34,042 bases of DNA from Nitrospirota bacterium (GCA_013151495.1 JAADIE010000062.1:16580-50621), one strand, 5' to 3'; positions 10,279 through 20,623 are shown, numbered from the stretch's first letter. A program made the numbers and translations. Notes: generated by a model from the letters alone, not told the origin.

Positions 10279-11606
10279 GCAATCATGGTTTTGTTGTTGC
10301 AGCTGTAAACTCAGGTGCTGGTAAAACCACCGTCTCTCTGGGCTTAATGGCCTCCTTTATAAGTACCGGCAAGGTGGTACAACCATACAAGGTTGGCCCC
10401 GACTTTATTGATCCAGGCCTTCATACCCTTTTAACTGGCCGCCCCTCAAGGAACCTTGATCCATGGATGTGTGGAAGGGATTATACCATTGAGACCTTCC
10501 ACAGGGGGATGCAGGATGCCCACATAGCTGTAGTAGAAGGTGTAATGGGGGTGCTGGATGGTGGCATATCCTCAACAGCCTCTGTGGCAAGACTTCTTAA
10601 GTTACCTGTTGTGCTGGTTCTGGATGTCACCAGCATGGCGGAGACGGCCGTGCTTCCGGTAAAGGGCCTTATGGAGATAGATAAGGGCCTGAGAATTGCA
10701 GGTGTAATCCTGAATAAAGTGGCATCAAGGAGACACTTCAGTCTTGTAAAAGAGGCCATCGAAAAACACTGCAGAGTGCCTGTATTTGGCTACCTGCCAA
10801 GAGAAAAAACAATCGAGATGCCCCAAAGACACCTTGGCCTTTATACTGCTGAAGATGGATGGCTAACCAGGAAGTTTATCCAGAGACTGACCGAAGAGTT
10901 TTCAAGACAGATCGACTTAAAGGCACTTCTTAAACATACAGAGATTGAGGTAAAAAGGATAGACAACACTGTTACACCCACTGATAGGGTCTGCCGTATT
11001 GGTATTGCCCGTGACAGTGCCTTCTGTTTTTACTATCCAGACAACCTGGAGATGCTCACGATAAACGGGGCTGAATGTATATACTTCAGCCCCATAAAAG
11101 ACAAACGACCTCCAGAGGTAGATGCACTTTATATTGGAGGGGGATATCCGGAACTCTACGCCAGAGAACTTTCCAACAATCAGGAGATGATAGCCTCGAT
11201 CAGGGATTTTATAAATCGGGGTAGCCCTGTTTATGCTGAATGTGGAGGATTTATGTATCTTACCGAAGGCATTTACCTTGATACTAATGAGTTCTATCCC
11301 ATGGTCGGCGTCTATCCCTTTAGAACAAGATTACTAACAAGACGTGCAAGCCTTGGATACAGAGAAATAAGACTCAAACAGGCCAGCCTGTTTGGCCCGG
11401 AAGGCACCACATTAAGAGGACATGAGTTTCATTACTCAAAAATTGATGAAACAAACTCTGAAGAACCACTCAACATATACGAAGGCGCCAAGGGCTACAG
11501 AATTAAAAATACCCTGGCAAGCTATGTACACCTTCACTTTGCATCCAATCCATCGGCCATAAGAAACTTCATTAATTTTATTAAGGCCCACATCAAAAGC
11601 GCATAA
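10275..11606 (+). CDS. cbiA: Cobyrinate a,c-diamide synthase
   Basis: N-terminal GAGKTTVSLGLM, KVGPDFIDPGLH, C-terminal GATase domain (IGGGYPELYA, AECGGFMYL, GHEFHYS); TTG start overlapping upstream TGA. Confidence 0.93.
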   Translation: MSNHGFVVAAVNSGAGKTTVSLGLMASFISTGKVVQPYKVGPDFIDPGLHTLLTGRPSRNLDPWMCGRDYTIETFHRGMQDAHIAVVEGVMGVLDGGISSTASVARLLKLPVVLVLDVTSMAETAVLPVKGLMEIDKGLRIAGVILNKVASRRHFSLVKEAIEKHCRVPVFGYLPREKTIEMPQRHLGLYTAEDGWLTRKFIQRLTEEFSRQIDLKALLKHTEIEVKRIDNTVTPTDRVCRIGIARDSAFCFYYPDNLEMLTINGAECIYFSPIKDKRPPEVDALYIGGGYPELYARELSNNQEMIASIRDFINRGSPVYAECGGFMYLTEGIYLDTNEFYPMVGVYPFRTRLLTRRASLGYREIRLKQASLFGPEGTTLRGHEFHYSKIDETNSEEPLNIYEGAKGYRIKNTLASYVHLHFASNPSAIRNFINFIKAHIKSA

Positions 11607-11629
11607 TTAAAGGATGTTTCTGGTGTTTC

Positions 11630-11673
11630 TTGACAAATAGCAGTTTTTTTGTTATGTTAGTAAGTACTAACAT
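11630..11673 (+). promoter_or_regulatory. Efflux operon promoter with overlapping palindromic operator
   Basis: TTGACA (11630-11635), 17 nt spacer, TATGTT (11653-11658); perfect palindrome ATGTTAGTA-AG-TACTAACAT at 11654-11673. Confidence 0.7.
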
Positions 11674-11697
11674 TAATAAATCATCAGGAGTGAGGCC

Positions 11698-13029
11698 ATG
11701 AGAAAGGGATTAATTATAACGGTTTTAATGCTTTTTATAATAAGCCTTTCAGGTATAGATGCAAGGGGGCTTACACTTTCGGAGGGGCTGAAAAAACTAA
11801 GTCTTCGTGCCAGAGAGCTATCCATTGCCCAACGAAACATCGAGATGGCCAGCCAGGACATTAACATTGCAAACTCCTACCGACTGCCACAGATTGAACT
11901 CTACGGTTATCAAACTTGGCTCAGGTACCAGCCCGAGGCAGCCCTTGGCCTGTTCGGCCCTGTTCCTCTTTCCGAGAAGGATTATCTGACTTATGGATTC
12001 AGAATAAACCAGCTTCTTTATGACTTTGGTAAAACAGGCTCTCTTGTAGATGCCTCTAAAGAGGCCTTAAAGGCCGCTAAACTAAAGAGGCAAAGATTGA
12101 TGAATCTTCTTTCTATCAGGTTTATAAATGCCTATTTTGACCTGCTTGAGGCCCAGAGGCTTATACAGGTGTCTGACAAAAAGATCCAGGCTCTTGAGGC
12201 ACATTACAGGAATGCAAAGGCCCTGTTCGATGCAGGTGTGGTTGTAAAAAATGATCTACTTCAGACAGAGGTAATGCTTGCCGATGCCAGACAGAAACAC
12301 ATAGAACTCCTTAATCTCAAAAAGATCAGGATATCTGTAATAAACAATATGCTCTCTGAAAATCTAAATACCAATGTAATACCTGAAGAGCCGGTACTCA
12401 CTGAGTCCTTTAAAGATATTACATTACAGCAGGCCTGGCAGGAGGCCATAAAAAACAGGCCAGAGCTAAAGATTGTTGATGCAGAAATAAAGGCCCTCAG
12501 GCAAAAACTTGCCTCTAAAAAGGCCGAGTACTACCCAACTCTCTATGCCTCGGGTGGATATGAATATCAAAAAAACAGATACATGGTGCATGATGACAAC
12601 TGGATGGCTGTACTGGGGCTTAAGATGGAGCTTTTCTCGGGAGGCCGCACAAGGGCTGAATTAAAAAGGATTAAACATCAACTTGAGGCCCTTGAGATAA
12701 ATAAACAGAAGATAGCCGATTCCATAAGACTTGAGGTAAAAAGTGCCTACCTCAGCCTCGAAAGTGCAAGAGAAAGGGTTCAGGTAACCCGGAAGGCAAT
12801 ACAGCAGGCAGAGGAAAATCTTCGTCTGCAGGAACTGAGATACAAAGAGGCTGTTGGTACAGCCACAGAGGTAACCGATGCGATAGCACTGCTTAGTGCC
12901 TCAAAAAACAACTACTATCGTGCCCTGTATGCCTTAAAAAAGGCTGAGGCTCAGCTTCTGTATGCAATGGGTATCGACCTTCTAAGCGCCTACACCAGCA
13001 CAGAGAAGGTGAAAAATGAGCATGAATAA
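11698..13029 (+). CDS. TolC-family outer membrane efflux protein
   Basis: Signal peptide, two OEP repeats with long helices (RQRLMNLLSIRFINAYFDLLEAQRLIQVSDKKI...). Confidence 0.93.
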   Translation: MRKGLIITVLMLFIISLSGIDARGLTLSEGLKKLSLRARELSIAQRNIEMASQDINIANSYRLPQIELYGYQTWLRYQPEAALGLFGPVPLSEKDYLTYGFRINQLLYDFGKTGSLVDASKEALKAAKLKRQRLMNLLSIRFINAYFDLLEAQRLIQVSDKKIQALEAHYRNAKALFDAGVVVKNDLLQTEVMLADARQKHIELLNLKKIRISVINNMLSENLNTNVIPEEPVLTESFKDITLQQAWQEAIKNRPELKIVDAEIKALRQKLASKKAEYYPTLYASGGYEYQKNRYMVHDDNWMAVLGLKMELFSGGRTRAELKRIKHQLEALEINKQKIADSIRLEVKSAYLSLESARERVQVTRKAIQQAEENLRLQELRYKEAVGTATEVTDAIALLSASKNNYYRALYALKKAEAQLLYAMGIDLLSAYTSTEKVKNEHE

Positions 13030-14170
13030 AAAGAGGATTGCCTTTACTGTATTTGCCCTGGTATTAGTGGTTGCTGCTGTGGTCGGCTTTTTTTATGTGC
13101 AGTATAAAAAGACCCATATAAGTACCGATGATGCCTTTATAGAGGGCACAGTCTATACCGTATCTGCCCGGGTTAATGGTACAGTTGAGCAGGTGCTTGT
13201 GGATGACAATCAGTTTGTAAAAAAGGGCCAACTACTTGTTGTCCTCGACAGAGAGCCCTTTGATAAAAAGCTCAAACAGGCCCTGGCAATGGAAGAGGCT
13301 GAAAAACAAAGACTTAAAGAGATAGAGGCAGCGCTCCTTGCTCAGAAGAGAAAAATACAGGCCAGAGAGGCTGAACTAAACAGAAGACTGACCGAGAGGA
13401 AAGAGCTAAAGGCCCTTGTTAAGGCAAGAACTGCTGAGCTAAAAGCAAAGGAGGCCCGGTTTGAACAGGCAAAGCTGGACCTGCAGAGGGCAGAAAATCT
13501 TTATAAAAAAGGTGTCATACCTAAACAGAAATATGATCGGGCACTAACCCTGTACCAGACTGCACTTGCAGCCACAGAGGCATCAGGGGAACTTAAAAGG
13601 CAGGCAGAGCTAAAACTTAAAGGTTTTGAAAAGGTTATTGCCCAGACTAAAGCAGCCCTTAAAGCAGAACAGGCGGCATACAAACGCATCCAGGCATCCA
13701 TAAAGGCCCAGAAAGGACTTATCAAAAGGGCCCACGCCGTGGTTGAAGAGGCCAGGCTTATGCTTTCATACACCCGGGTATATGCACCTTCGGATGGTTA
13801 TGTTACAAAAAAGGCCGTTCACAGGGGAGAACAGATTAAGGCAGGGCAGCCTCTTTTAGCTGTTGTTCCACTTGATGGTGTTTATGTGGTGGCCAATTAT
13901 AAAGAGACAAAGATCGAAAGCATTAAAAAGGGTATGAAGGTAAAAATAAAAGTGGATGCCTATCCTGACCTCACTCTATGGGGCAGGGTTGATAGCCTGA
14001 TGGCCGGCACAGGTGCCACCTTTACCCTGTTTCCTCCAGAAAATGCCACCGGCAACTATGTGAAGGTGGTACAAAGAATACCAGTTAAGATAGTTATAAC
14101 CGAAGGGCTGAGTGATAAATACCCCCTCAGGATAGGAATGTCTGTAGTACCAACTGTGCTTGTGAGGTAA
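13016..14170 (+). CDS. HlyD/EmrA-family membrane fusion protein
   Basis: N-terminal TM, STDDAFIEGTVYTVSARVNGTVEQVLVDDNQFVKKGQLL, long coiled coil, YTRVYAPSDGYV. Confidence 0.95.
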   Translation: MSMNKKRIAFTVFALVLVVAAVVGFFYVQYKKTHISTDDAFIEGTVYTVSARVNGTVEQVLVDDNQFVKKGQLLVVLDREPFDKKLKQALAMEEAEKQRLKEIEAALLAQKRKIQAREAELNRRLTERKELKALVKARTAELKAKEARFEQAKLDLQRAENLYKKGVIPKQKYDRALTLYQTALAATEASGELKRQAELKLKGFEKVIAQTKAALKAEQAAYKRIQASIKAQKGLIKRAHAVVEEARLMLSYTRVYAPSDGYVTKKAVHRGEQIKAGQPLLAVVPLDGVYVVANYKETKIESIKKGMKVKIKVDAYPDLTLWGRVDSLMAGTGATFTLFPPENATGNYVKVVQRIPVKIVITEGLSDKYPLRIGMSVVPTVLVR

Positions 14171-14177
14171 CAGGAGG

Positions 14178-15698
14178 ATGTATAAGTTCTTGATTGCCAT
14201 AACGGTTATGCTTCCAACACTGATCGAGATTATAGATACCTCTGTGGTCAATGTCTCACTCGATCACATAAGGGGTTCCATGTCTGCTGGAATAGATGAG
14301 GCCACATGGGCAATAACCGCCTATCTGGTCTCAAATGCAATAGTGATTCCAATTACAGGGTGGTTAAGCAGACTGATGGGTAGAAAAAACCTTCTGATCA
14401 CCTCTATTACCATGTTTACAGTAAGTTCCTTTTTGTGTGGTTCGGCCTGGAGCCTGCGCAGTCTTATATTCTTCAGGATAATACAGGGTATTGGCGGTGG
14501 TGCACTTCAGCCTCTTTCACAGGCTATACTGCTTGAGGTATTTCCACCTACCCAGCACGGCCTTGCCATGGCGATATTCGGTGTAGGTATTATGTTTGGC
14601 CCGGTTGTGGGCCCATTGCTTGGTGGCTGGATTACCGACAACTGGTCGTGGCGGTGGATTTTTTATATAAATGTGCCAATAGGCATTCTTTCAGTACTTC
14701 TTACATTATTACTTATTGAAGACCCACCATATATGAAAAGAATCAGGCAAAAAATAGATTTTATTGGCCTTTCCATGCTTGCCCTGGGGCTTGGAAGCCT
14801 TCAGTTTGTGCTTGACAAAGGCCAGAGGGAAGACTGGTTTTCATCACCTGTTATCGTGACATTCAGCATAATCACAGTTGTCGCCCTGAGCTTTTTTGTC
14901 CTCTGGGAGCTTTTCTCGGAAAGGCCGATCATAGACCTTAAGTTATTCAAGGACAGAACCTTTACCACCGGAAACATACTTATGTTCTTTGCCTTTTTTA
15001 ATCTATTTGGAAGCATAGTGCTACTGCCGATCTTTTTACAAAAGATGATGGGCTACACTGCATGGCTTGCAGGTGTAGTATTAGGCCCGGGTGGTGTGGC
15101 AACCATGCTGGCCCTTCCCATTGCAGGGGCCCTCATACACAGAACAGATCCCAGGAGGGTCCTGGTATTTGGTATCCTTGTAAGTGCCCTTTCTACTTAT
15201 ATGATGTCTCACTTTAATCTGCAGACAGACTTCTGGAGCTTTGTCTGGCCCAGGGTAGTGCTTGGCATTGGTATGGGCTTTTTGTTTATACCCCTTACCA
15301 CCATGACCCTTTCACATATCCCCAAAGAAAAGATGACCGAGGCCACTGCCATGTATAACCTTCTGAGAAACATAGGTGGTAGTGTAGGTGTTGCCTATGT
15401 AACAACCATGCTTTCAAGAAGGGCCCAGTTTCATCAGTTCAGACTTGTGGAAAACCTCACTCCCTATGATACTAACTACTTTATTGCAAAAGGCCGCATC
15501 GCAGAAATACTATCCTATAAAGGAATAGAAAACATTCCACCAGATGCACTAATTTATAATGAATTGTTAAGACAATCGAGTCTGATGGCCTTTACAGATG
15601 CCTTCTACCTGCTTGCAGTGCTGATGATAATGGTTCTTCCAATGGTACTGATAATGAAACGGCCTGCAAATATTTCCACAAACATACCAACTCATTAA
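14178..15698 (+). CDS. DHA2/EmrB-family MFS multidrug efflux transporter
   Basis: 14-TM MFS with IDTSVVNVSL, RIIQGIGGGALQPLSQAIL, GPVVGPLLGGWITDNWSWRWIFYINVPIG. Confidence 0.96.
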   Translation: MYKFLIAITVMLPTLIEIIDTSVVNVSLDHIRGSMSAGIDEATWAITAYLVSNAIVIPITGWLSRLMGRKNLLITSITMFTVSSFLCGSAWSLRSLIFFRIIQGIGGGALQPLSQAILLEVFPPTQHGLAMAIFGVGIMFGPVVGPLLGGWITDNWSWRWIFYINVPIGILSVLLTLLLIEDPPYMKRIRQKIDFIGLSMLALGLGSLQFVLDKGQREDWFSSPVIVTFSIITVVALSFFVLWELFSERPIIDLKLFKDRTFTTGNILMFFAFFNLFGSIVLLPIFLQKMMGYTAWLAGVVLGPGGVATMLALPIAGALIHRTDPRRVLVFGILVSALSTYMMSHFNLQTDFWSFVWPRVVLGIGMGFLFIPLTTMTLSHIPKEKMTEATAMYNLLRNIGGSVGVAYVTTMLSRRAQFHQFRLVENLTPYDTNYFIAKGRIAEILSYKGIENIPPDALIYNELLRQSSLMAFTDAFYLLAVLMIMVLPMVLIMKRPANISTNIPTH

Positions 15699-15714
15699 AC
15701 TTTCAAGCATTTTT

Positions 15715-15744
15715 TTGACATATCGACTGGTCAGTCGATATAAT
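15715..15744 (+). promoter_or_regulatory. tetR promoter with internal palindromic operator
   Basis: TTGACA (15715-15720), 18 nt spacer, TATAAT (15739-15744); perfect palindrome ATATCGACTG-GT-CAGTCGATAT at 15720-15741 fills the spacer. Confidence 0.85.
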
Positions 15745-15751
15745 ATCTCAC

Positions 15752-16318
15752 ATGAAAACAGCATCAGGAAAAAGAAATATAATACTTAATACAGCCATGA
15801 ATCTCTTTTCAAAAAGGCCCTATCACCGGGTCTCCATGGACGAGATTGCCCAGAAGGCCAAGGTTGCCAAGGGCACGCTTTATTATCATTTTAAATCCAA
15901 AGAGGCCCTTTATGCTGCCCTGCTTCATGAGGGCCTCGATATTATGATCCTGAGGCTTAATGAAAGGTTCAAAAGGGATGACCCTCTTGAAAACCTCAAG
16001 CTCTTTATCCATGAACTTGTAAACTTCTTCAATGAAAAGAGGACCTTCTTTCTTGTGCTCCAGCAGGAAGAGGGAAAGCTCTTCAACAAAAGACTGAGCA
16101 ACTGTTACAAGAAGATCTGTACCGTTAAAGACCTGCTTGAGTCATTACTAAAAGAGGCTGTCAATCGCGGACAGATAAGGCCTGATCTTAACACAAAGGT
16201 TCTTTCAGAGATAATCATGGGTATGATAAAGGAACCCGTTCTTAAAGGAAAGATCAGCCCTGAAGTGCATATTAACACTATTTTTGCGGTTCTTGAAGGG
16301 GGGATAATAAAAGCCTGA
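15752..16318 (+). CDS. TetR/AcrR-family transcriptional regulator
   Basis: N-terminal HTH: MNLFSKRPYHRVSMDEIAQKAKVAKGTLYYHFKSKEALYAAL. Confidence 0.96.
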   Translation: MKTASGKRNIILNTAMNLFSKRPYHRVSMDEIAQKAKVAKGTLYYHFKSKEALYAALLHEGLDIMILRLNERFKRDDPLENLKLFIHELVNFFNEKRTFFLVLQQEEGKLFNKRLSNCYKKICTVKDLLESLLKEAVNRGQIRPDLNTKVLSEIIMGMIKEPVLKGKISPEVHINTIFAVLEGGIIKA

Positions 16319-16332
16319 AGGAGACACTCTGA

Positions 16333-17289
16333 ATGAAGATACTGGTAACTGGAGGGGCAGGGTTTATAGGCTCCCATGTGGTTGATGGTTATATTGAGGC
16401 AGGACATGAGGTAGTGGTGGTTGACAATCTCTTTACCGGCAAACCAGAAAATATCAACCCAAAGGCGCGGTTTTATCTGGCCGATGTCAGAGATGAGGTT
16501 ATAGCCAAGATATTTGAGATAGAACGGCCTGATGTGGTTAATCACCATGCAGCTCAGATGTCGGTACCCGATTCGGTCAGAAATCCAGAGTTTGATGCTG
16601 ATGTCAATATAATGGGTATTCTGAATCTCCTGCAAAACTCCGTTAAATATGGTGTAAAAAAATTCATCTTTATATCCACTGGTGGAGCAATCTATGGCGA
16701 GGCAGACACCATACCAACCGACGAACAGACAGAACCAAAACCCCTTTCACCCTATGCCATAACAAAGTTTGCCTCCGAAAACTATCTGCGTTTTTACCAG
16801 GCAGAGTACGGACTCAACTTTACCGTGCTCAGGTATGCTAACATCTATGGGCCAAGACAGGTACCCCATGCTGAGGCCGGCGTGGTGGCCATATTCATGA
16901 GCACATTAAAGAAAGGCCAGGTCCCTACTATTTTTCACTACCCAGAGGAGTCCGATGGCATGACCAGGGACTACTGTTTTGTTTACGATGTGGTAAGGGC
17001 AAACCTGCTTGCCCTTGACAGGGCTAACGGTGAAACTGTTAATATTGGCACCTCGGTGGAGACTACTACCGGAGAGCTATACAGGCAGATTTTAAAAGAG
17101 ATAAGAAAGCATGGCTACTGTAAAGACAGCCGTTTTGACAACCCAAACAAAGGGCCTGCCAGGCCTGGTGACTTAAGAAGAAGCGCCCTTTCAAATAAAA
17201 AGGCAAAGGAGATACTGGGCTGGGAGCCCAGGTACAGTCTGGAGATGGGTATTGCAGAAACTGTAAAAACAGAGGTGCTTGACAGGTGA
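16333..17289 (+). CDS. NAD-dependent epimerase/dehydratase (UDP-glucose 4-epimerase-like)
   Basis: ILVTGGAGFIGSHVVDGY, STGGAIYGE, SPYAITKFASENY, ARPGDLRRSALSNKKAKEILGWEP. Confidence 0.93.
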   Translation: MKILVTGGAGFIGSHVVDGYIEAGHEVVVVDNLFTGKPENINPKARFYLADVRDEVIAKIFEIERPDVVNHHAAQMSVPDSVRNPEFDADVNIMGILNLLQNSVKYGVKKFIFISTGGAIYGEADTIPTDEQTEPKPLSPYAITKFASENYLRFYQAEYGLNFTVLRYANIYGPRQVPHAEAGVVAIFMSTLKKGQVPTIFHYPEESDGMTRDYCFVYDVVRANLLALDRANGETVNIGTSVETTTGELYRQILKEIRKHGYCKDSRFDNPNKGPARPGDLRRSALSNKKAKEILGWEPRYSLEMGIAETVKTEVLDR

Positions 17290-17849
17290 TGGAGGATCGC
17301 GAAAGGCTCAGATTGTTGATAAAGGAGAAGGCTTTCAAAATAACTCCAGAGCCCAGCTTCAGGCTATCCTCTGGAAAACTAAGCCGCTATTATTTCAACC
17401 TCAAGCTTGTCAACTATTCACCAGAGGGCCAGTACCTGGTGGGCAAAATAGTATACGAAAAGATAAAGGAACTTGGCCTGAGCCCCAAGGGCATTGGTGG
17501 GCTTACCCTTGGTGCAGACCCTATAGCTACAGCAGTAGCCAGATACTCCTACGATGTAAAGGACCCTATTGAGGCCTTTGTGATAAGGAAAGAACCAAAG
17601 GGGTATGGTAGTCAAAAACAGCTTGAGGGTAACATCAAAGCCGGAGACAAGGTAGTAATAATCGATGATGTGGTTACCACCGGTGGATCAACCATCAAGG
17701 CTATCGAGGCTGCCCAGCGGGAGGGTCTGGATATAATTGCAGTAATGGCAATAATAGACAGATGCGAAGAAAATGGACGGGAAAACATAATGGCCAAGGG
17801 TTATCCCTTCTACAGTATCTTTACGATAAAGGATTTTCTGGATGATTGA
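17286..17849 (+). CDS. pyrE: Orotate phosphoribosyltransferase
   Basis: LSSGKLSRYYFNLK, GLTLGADPIATAVA, FVIRKEPKGYGSQKQLEG, VVIIDDVVTTGGS; ATG at 17289 is an alternative start. Confidence 0.9.
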   Translation: MMEDRERLRLLIKEKAFKITPEPSFRLSSGKLSRYYFNLKLVNYSPEGQYLVGKIVYEKIKELGLSPKGIGGLTLGADPIATAVARYSYDVKDPIEAFVIRKEPKGYGSQKQLEGNIKAGDKVVIIDDVVTTGGSTIKAIEAAQREGLDIIAVMAIIDRCEENGRENIMAKGYPFYSIFTIKDFLDD

Positions 17850-18486
17850 CCTGCATACCCATACGGTTTTCAGCGACGGTGAACTAATTCCTGCCGAGCT
17901 GGTAAGACGAGCCCAGGTTCTTGGACTCAGGGCCATAGCCATCACAGACCACATGGATAGCTCAAACCTGGATTTTATTATCCCGAGGGTGGTCAAGGTG
18001 GCAGAGGAACTGAATCGAATACTGCCAATAAAGGTGATACCAGGCACTGAGCTTACCCATGTTCCTCCGGAGTTGATACCTGAGAAGATCTCCCTTGCAA
18101 GAAAACTTGGAGCAAAACTGGTTGTAATTCATGGAGAGACCATTGTAGAGCCTGTTTGTCCTGGTACCAACAGGGCCGGAATCATAGGAGGCGCCGATAT
18201 TATTGCCCACCCTGGCCTTATTACCGAAGAGGATGCTAAACTGGCTGCAGAGCATGGTGTAATGCTTGAGATAAGTGCCAGAAAGGGCCATAGCCTTGCC
18301 AATGGCCATGTTGTCAGGGTTGCACGAAAACACAATGTAAGGCTTGTCATCAATACAGATGCCCACAGTCCTGGTGACCTGATCAATAGGGAGTTTGCAA
18401 CCAAGGTGCTTCTGGCTGCTGGACTTGATAATGAAGAGCTAAATCAAGTATTCTCTAATGCCGAAGAGCTTGCGGCCAGAATTTGA
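17842..18486 (+). CDS. PHP-domain metal-dependent phosphoesterase
   Basis: MIDLHTHTVFSDGELIPAELVRRA, AITDHMD, NTDAHSPGDL. Confidence 0.9.
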   Translation: MIDLHTHTVFSDGELIPAELVRRAQVLGLRAIAITDHMDSSNLDFIIPRVVKVAEELNRILPIKVIPGTELTHVPPELIPEKISLARKLGAKLVVIHGETIVEPVCPGTNRAGIIGGADIIAHPGLITEEDAKLAAEHGVMLEISARKGHSLANGHVVRVARKHNVRLVINTDAHSPGDLINREFATKVLLAAGLDNEELNQVFSNAEELAARI

Positions 18487-18509
18487 TTATCAACAGGAGG
18501 TTATATTAG

Positions 18510-19304
18510 ATGCCTAAGCCCATCAAGAAAAGGGTAATAAAAAAGGGAGTTACAGAAAAAGAGGTGCTTACCTTTTATGAAATCTTAATCAACTACTATG
18601 AAAACAACCGTCGTTTCGTACACCTCATGATCGGCGCAATTGTGATTCTGATAGCTCTTGTCTTAATTGTAATATATTCCTTCAGATCAAAGGCTAATGA
18701 GGCCCACGAGATCTTCTACGAAGGATACAAGCTCTACAGTGGCCTTTATGAAAAGGACAAAGACTCCAGGGAAAGCCTTAAAGAGGCCCTTGAGAGATTC
18801 CAGGAGGCCTACAAGAAGAAAAAGTCTGCCCAGACCCTTTATTTCATAGCAAATACCTACTACAAGCTTGACCAGTACAAAGAGGCGCTAAAAACCCTGG
18901 ACAGACTAATAAAGGAGTTTGACAATGAAAAAGAGATAACCTCCATGGCTTACATCAAAAAGGCTACCATATTGCTTAAACAGGACAAAAAGCAGGCTGC
19001 TCTAAAGGTATTCAACGAACTTTATGCATTAAAAGACAATCCCTATTTTAAGGATGTTGCCCTGTATGAAGCCTCGAGAATACTGGAAAGTATTGGAAGA
19101 AATGATGAGGCAAAGAAAAAGCTCGAAATACTGGTAAAGGAATTTCCAGCATCACCTTACAGGGCCTATGCTGAAAGTAAAATAAAACCTAAAGAGGAAG
19201 AAAAGGCCCAAAAGGAAAAACAGAACAAAACAGAGACAAAGAAAGACACATCTAAAGAAAAGCCCATACAGGAAGGCACCCAGAATAAAACTGACAACAG
19301 ATAA
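18510..19304 (+). CDS. Single-TM tetratricopeptide repeat protein
   Basis: TM HLMIGAIVILIALVLIVIYSF followed by TPR-like repeats and a Lys/Glu-rich tail. Confidence 0.75.
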   Translation: MPKPIKKRVIKKGVTEKEVLTFYEILINYYENNRRFVHLMIGAIVILIALVLIVIYSFRSKANEAHEIFYEGYKLYSGLYEKDKDSRESLKEALERFQEAYKKKKSAQTLYFIANTYYKLDQYKEALKTLDRLIKEFDNEKEITSMAYIKKATILLKQDKKQAALKVFNELYALKDNPYFKDVALYEASRILESIGRNDEAKKKLEILVKEFPASPYRAYAESKIKPKEEEKAQKEKQNKTETKKDTSKEKPIQEGTQNKTDNR

Positions 19305-19307
19305 CCC

Positions 19308-20546
19308 TTACTTGTAAGGCGGCAAGTACAGTATCCTTCCAGGGCGCAAACGGCGTGGATTAATCCCTTTATTTAATGCAAATATATCCTTTCTCTTTAT
19401 GCCGTAACGTTTCGCTATCTCATAAATGGTATCACCTTTTTTGATAATATATGGTACCCGTGGCATTCGTTTATTTGGTGGAGCACTGTTAAAGCATTCG
19501 AGAAAATCCTCTTTGATACCCTCAGGAATTCTCAATTTATATGCAGGTACATCAACTGGTGTGCACCAGCGTTTCAGTTCAGGATTAAGCTCTTTTATAT
19601 GCTGTAAAGTCGTATTTGCGCATTGTGCTATAAATTTAAGAGATGCAGGCTTGTCAATGGTGACCTCCTCAAATTTTATTGGCTCATGATATTGAATATC
19701 AGAAAAACCATACTTTTCAGGATCAGAAGCGATAATTCCTGCTGCAAAAAACTTTGAGACATAATATTTTGTCTCCCTTTTAAGGTACCTTGTTTTAATA
19801 ATACGCCAGTAGTCATCAGTCTTAGTTTTTCTTAATGCCCTTCTCACCCTTCCTTCACCTGCGTTGTAAGCAGCAAGTGCAAGGGGCCATGAACCAAATT
19901 GATCATAGAGGTCTTTCAAATAGCGGGCCGCTGCCCTGGTTGATTTAACCGGATCTCGACGCTCATCGACCCAGTAATCTATTTTGAGGCCATACTTTTT
20001 GGCAGTGGCAGAGATGAACTGCCATGGGCCTACAGCCCTGGCATGTGAGCGTGCCCTGGTATTAAAACCACTTTCGATCAAGGGTAGATAAACGAGCTCC
20101 TCTGGCAGGCCTTCTTCCCTGAGAATACTTTTTATCAAATCCAGATATCTTCCAGCCCTTGCAAGCCACTGGGCAAATGTTCTCCGCTTCTTTGTAGTAT
20201 ATATATTAATCTGCCGGTCCACATATTTTTTAACCAGTTCATTCTCTGAATATGACGCAAGTATTACATACTCTGGCTTATTATTTGCAAAACTATATTC
20301 AGTAGAGGCTTCAAGATAGTACCCCCTGTTGTCGCATCTGAAAATCGAGTTTACCGGCCCGGATTCAAAGGGAATGGCCTTGAAAAAAAGCATATTATCT
20401 TCCTGATTGTAACTGTTAAGATAATAAATTCTGGAAAGAATTGCATCCTTTGTGACTGTAGCCTGAGATATTTCAGCAGCAGTTAATATCATTATAAACA
20501 GCAAGAAAAGCAATGGCCACTGACAGAGACGGTTACTCTTATTCAT
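19308..20546 (-). CDS. Membrane-bound lytic murein transglycosylase D-like (SLT domain + LysM)
   Basis: PLIESGFNTRARSHARAVGPWQFISATAKKYGL, ALAAYNAGEGRV, C-terminal LysM YIIKKGDTIYEIAKRYGIKRKDIFALN. Confidence 0.93.
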   Translation of the reverse strand: MNKSNRLCQWPLLFLLFIMILTAAEISQATVTKDAILSRIYYLNSYNQEDNMLFFKAIPFESGPVNSIFRCDNRGYYLEASTEYSFANNKPEYVILASYSENELVKKYVDRQINIYTTKKRRTFAQWLARAGRYLDLIKSILREEGLPEELVYLPLIESGFNTRARSHARAVGPWQFISATAKKYGLKIDYWVDERRDPVKSTRAAARYLKDLYDQFGSWPLALAAYNAGEGRVRRALRKTKTDDYWRIIKTRYLKRETKYYVSKFFAAGIIASDPEKYGFSDIQYHEPIKFEEVTIDKPASLKFIAQCANTTLQHIKELNPELKRWCTPVDVPAYKLRIPEGIKEDFLECFNSAPPNKRMPRVPYIIKKGDTIYEIAKRYGIKRKDIFALNKGINPRRLRPGRILYLPPYK

Positions 20547-20623
20547 AACTAATTATGATAAGGATTCTCAATTGCTTTGTCAAATTAGTACATATCGCCA
20601 GTTATGTTAGAATAAAAAACAAT

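Noticed and set aside
16105-16635. 176 aa minus-strand ORF across tetR and the epimerase
   Set aside because: Antisense to two well-supported genes; no recognisable domain or RBS
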